From: Euperipatoides rowelli
Taxonomy: Eukaryota; Onychophora; Udeonychophora; Euonychophora; Peripatopsidae
Assembly: GCA_003024985.2 (NCBI GenBank)
Contig: PXIH01S0003873.1
Length of the DNA: 10,311 bases
Reading direction: 5' to 3' (one strand)
This document shows, one piece after another, positions 8,496-10,311 of the stretch. The notes under the pieces were generated by a model, which was given only the letters and a program-made list of their open reading frames with translations, was not told the DNA's origin and made no database searches. The position numbers were made by a program, and so were the translations under genes. The first letter of the stretch is position 1, and each line of letters begins with the position of its first letter.

Positions 8496-8603
8496 TGGGC
8501 TCCCAGATTATGGAATAAAATCAACTCAAACATCTATGAAATCTCTACTCTAGGAGCTTACAGGAACAAACTAGGAATTATCAGAGATCCATTTAAAATA
8601 TAA
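8496..8603 (+). pseudogene. Decayed C-terminal fragment of a LINE-type reverse transcriptase ORF
   Basis: An open stretch of 35 codons ending in TAA at 8601 reads WAPRLWNKIN near its start and then LGAYRNKLG. Many LINE/non-LTR reverse transcriptases end with a segment of the form (A)P(x)LWNxLP followed, 10-20 residues later, by (F/Y)(K/R)xKL. Order, spacing and position just before a stop all fit. The usual LP after WN is lost (KIN instead). Upstream the frame is broken (a TAA five codons before the tryptophan), and no catalytic FADD-type motif is visible. It is thus a short remnant of an old insertion. Chance resemblance remains possible, as only a few positions are diagnostic. Confidence 0.4.
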
Positions 8604-8948
8604 TATTCTGTTTCACTATATTAGGATTTCTCAAATCTGTATAAATAACAATTAAAGACTATTTACATTTAATTTTTAATTTAAATTTGTTTTATATATG
8701 AGGTCAATTTTATTTATACATTTGTATTTTCTATTTACACCTTGACATTATTTACACATGAGTTAACCTATTCATTTTCATTTGTCAATATTAACCTTTC
8801 TTATTTGTGTTTTTCTTTCTTTCTTGTAATTTACGGAGAAAAGGTGGGTGGTATCATTATTTGAGACCATGCTATTGAACCTTAGATTTAACACAATGTA
8901 CTGCAAAACTGTCCAGGTGCATTTGTTTGGCTAGACTCTTTTTAAAAA
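8604..8948. other. AT-rich stretch with TTTC microsatellite
   Basis: AT-rich DNA with no gene seen. A short TTTC/CTTT run lies at about 8812-8825. The segment may be untranslated sequence of the LINE remnant just upstream, but nothing marks its end. Confidence 0.45.
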
Positions 8949-9367
8949 ATGGCACACTTATTTAGGCTATATTTGACCACTGTAAAAACTATGTGGGTGC
9001 AGTTGCCTAACACAGCCTGAATTTCAGGATTGTCTTAAAACAGACAAGAATCCCATTTTACCACATTTTTAACATCTGTGCAGCTATTTTTGTCACATGC
9101 GGAAGAGCTGCCAGAAATTACTAAAAAATTATCGAAATCGATCAAAAAAAAGGATTATTTCACCTCTAGATTATCCTATAGTTTGGGGCATAGTGGGTTT
9201 AATGATAGTAGGAGTTAGGGTTATGGTAAAGTTGGGACTGTACATTTAAAAACTAATGATGCTGTCCATTTGGGAAATTGGGACTTATTGTTACCTGTTT
9301 CTAGGCGCTCGTTGAACTTCTTTCAGCATGATCAAAAGATTTAATTGTGCGGATGGCACACTTATTT
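8949..9367. mobile_element. Core-repeat copy 3 between 15-bp direct repeats
   Basis: The interior (about 9068-9310) matches the element at 1031-1353. Shared landmarks in order are TTAACATCTG(T/C)GCA, AAAATTATCGAA, GATCAAAAAAAAGGATTATT, TTTGGGGCATAGTGGGTTTA, ATAGTAGGAGTTAGG, GGGACTGTACATTTAAAAAC, ATTGGGACTTATTG and TAGGCGCT. Its inverted ends are badly worn (CTTAAAACAGACAAGAATCC at about 9034 against the complement of GGGACTTATTG...CTGTTTCTA). Perfect 15-bp copies of ATGGCACACTTATTT stand at 8949-8963 and 9353-9367, bracketing 389 bp. They could be a target-site duplication or a chance or older local duplication. There is no coding potential. Confidence 0.75.
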
Positions 9368-10180
9368 GATGAAGGCGCACTTTACCTAACTATAAACCAG
9401 AAATAGGGTGTAATCTTTTTGGTGAAGGGGGGGGGGGGCTTTATCACTATTCCATGGTAAATGATGAACAAATTATTTTAGGCAATTTTAAATAAATTAA
9501 TTTTACTATGGGAAGAAAAGAGTTAACAGATAAAGGTTTGATTGGAGGGAAAAGCTCACTGTTGAAGAATGCTTGTATTTTTAAAAAAACTCAATATCCA
9601 TAATTACTGTGTCCTTTGCATGCAGCATTTTATACTTGCATTCCTTTACCTCTCACTCCCTTAGAGACTCTTCTCTATAACCTTCTAGACTGATCTAATA
9701 AAATGCAATTATATCACTCTGAATCTGAAATAAATGAGCAAAGCCTGATTAAAACTTGACCTTGGTGTACCCCTTGGTCTATATAACTCATGGGCATTCT
9801 GAAACTTTGCAGTGTTGAGCTTACATTATCTGATTTTTATTTGAAAATTCCATCGTATGAACTGATTCGTTTATTTGAATATGTTTTATGCTTACAAATA
9901 AAAATAAATGAGTAATCTGTGATTAGTTGTAAAAAAAAAATGGATTTATTACTCTTTTTTAAAGTTAAGGGGAGGGGGGGGGGGCATTTTAGTTTTTTTT
10001 TTTTTAAATTCTTAATTTAATTGACAATTTTATGGAACAAATCCTATTTAAATTCGTACAGCACATTTTTATGTGTCTCTCCATTACATTAAATTTCATG
10101 TTACAAGAGAGTATTTTATTTAATCAGTAAGCAGGTAAGTTAACTTGGCTAAATCCTATTTTACTATTAAAGAAATAAAG
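9368..10180. other. AT-rich stretch with homopolymer runs
   Basis: No gene seen. It contains a G-run of 12 (9427-9438), a G4-A-G11 tract (9969-9984) followed almost at once by 13 T (9993-10005), and several poly-A tracts. A consensus-quality splice donor, CAGGTAAGT (10132-10140), has no open frame upstream, so at most it could serve an untranslated exon. Confidence 0.5.
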
Positions 10181-10250
10181 TGTGTGTGTGTTGTATATGG
10201 GTGCATGTGGATGTGTGTGTGTGTGAGTGCATGCGTTTATTTGTGTGTGT
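10181..10250. repeat. Interrupted GT microsatellite
   Basis: GTGTGTGTGTG at about 10180-10190, another run at 10213-10225 and a shorter one near 10243-10250, separated by GCATG-containing spacers. Alternating purine-pyrimidine DNA with no associated gene. Confidence 0.9.
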
Positions 10251-10311
10251 ACCTCTAATGATCCTAAATTATATGTACAATAGAGAGCCCATTACTGATT
10301 AATTTATAATT

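Noticed and set aside
9779-9787. TATATAA-like string as a core promoter
   Set aside because: Such strings are common by chance at this base composition, and no transcript unit follows.
9427-9984. Long G-runs as G-quadruplex or regulatory elements
   Set aside because: They are single homopolymer tracts of a type scattered across this AT-rich window, without four spaced G-runs next to a gene.
10132-10140. Perfect splice-donor consensus CAGGTAAGT
   Set aside because: No open frame precedes it and no acceptor/exon pairing can be shown, so a splice site alone is not a feature.

Overview
This window looks like intergenic or intronic nuclear DNA from a metazoan, most likely a marine invertebrate. 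It is strongly AT-rich, with long homopolymer tracts, TTG/AT/GT microsatellites and small inverted-repeat elements. It has no operon-like layout and no open frame longer than 76 codons. A mollusc or similar lophotrochozoan is a reasonable guess from repeat style alone, but nothing in the sequence proves it. I find no intact protein-coding gene, no rRNA and no functional tRNA. What can be supported is an archive of repeats.

Left third (1-3830). A 97-bp direct duplication ends in a C-rich tail (about 54-264). A palindromic MITE-like element with arms of about 115-120 bp follows (889-1512), and a second inverted-repeat element is nested inside it (about 1031-1353). AT-rich DNA then leads to a 250-bp element with TIRs of about 25 bp (about 2798-3047). 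The nested element, this 250-bp element and a third copy near 8964-9352 share one internal core, although their ends differ.

Middle (about 3835-7410). A degenerate minisatellite has units of about 65-84 bp, mostly near 80, in roughly 24 copies. Most units carry an AGATAA-type motif followed by a GTGAACCAC motif. The array is split by a 1.29-kb non-autonomous hAT-like element (4884-6174). Its ends read TAGGGATGTA... and ...TGACAACCCTA. Its flanking 8-mers both derive from the same point of the repeat unit, which dates the insertion after the array formed. The hAT-like element itself contains a smaller inverted-repeat structure (5576-5959). A second interruption of about 460 bp (about 6241-6700) has a different, locally GC-rich composition and is unidentified.

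Right third (7410-10311). AT-rich DNA holds a tRNA-Asn-like, SINE-type head on the minus strand (about 8105-8174) and a short decayed C-terminal fragment of a LINE-type reverse transcriptase ORF on the plus strand (8496-8603). The third core-repeat copy lies between perfect 15-bp direct repeats. Homopolymer runs and a GT-rich microsatellite close the window.

The parts do not form a pathway. The relationships visible here are nesting order (array, then hAT; outer MITE, then inner MITE) and family membership among the dispersed copies.
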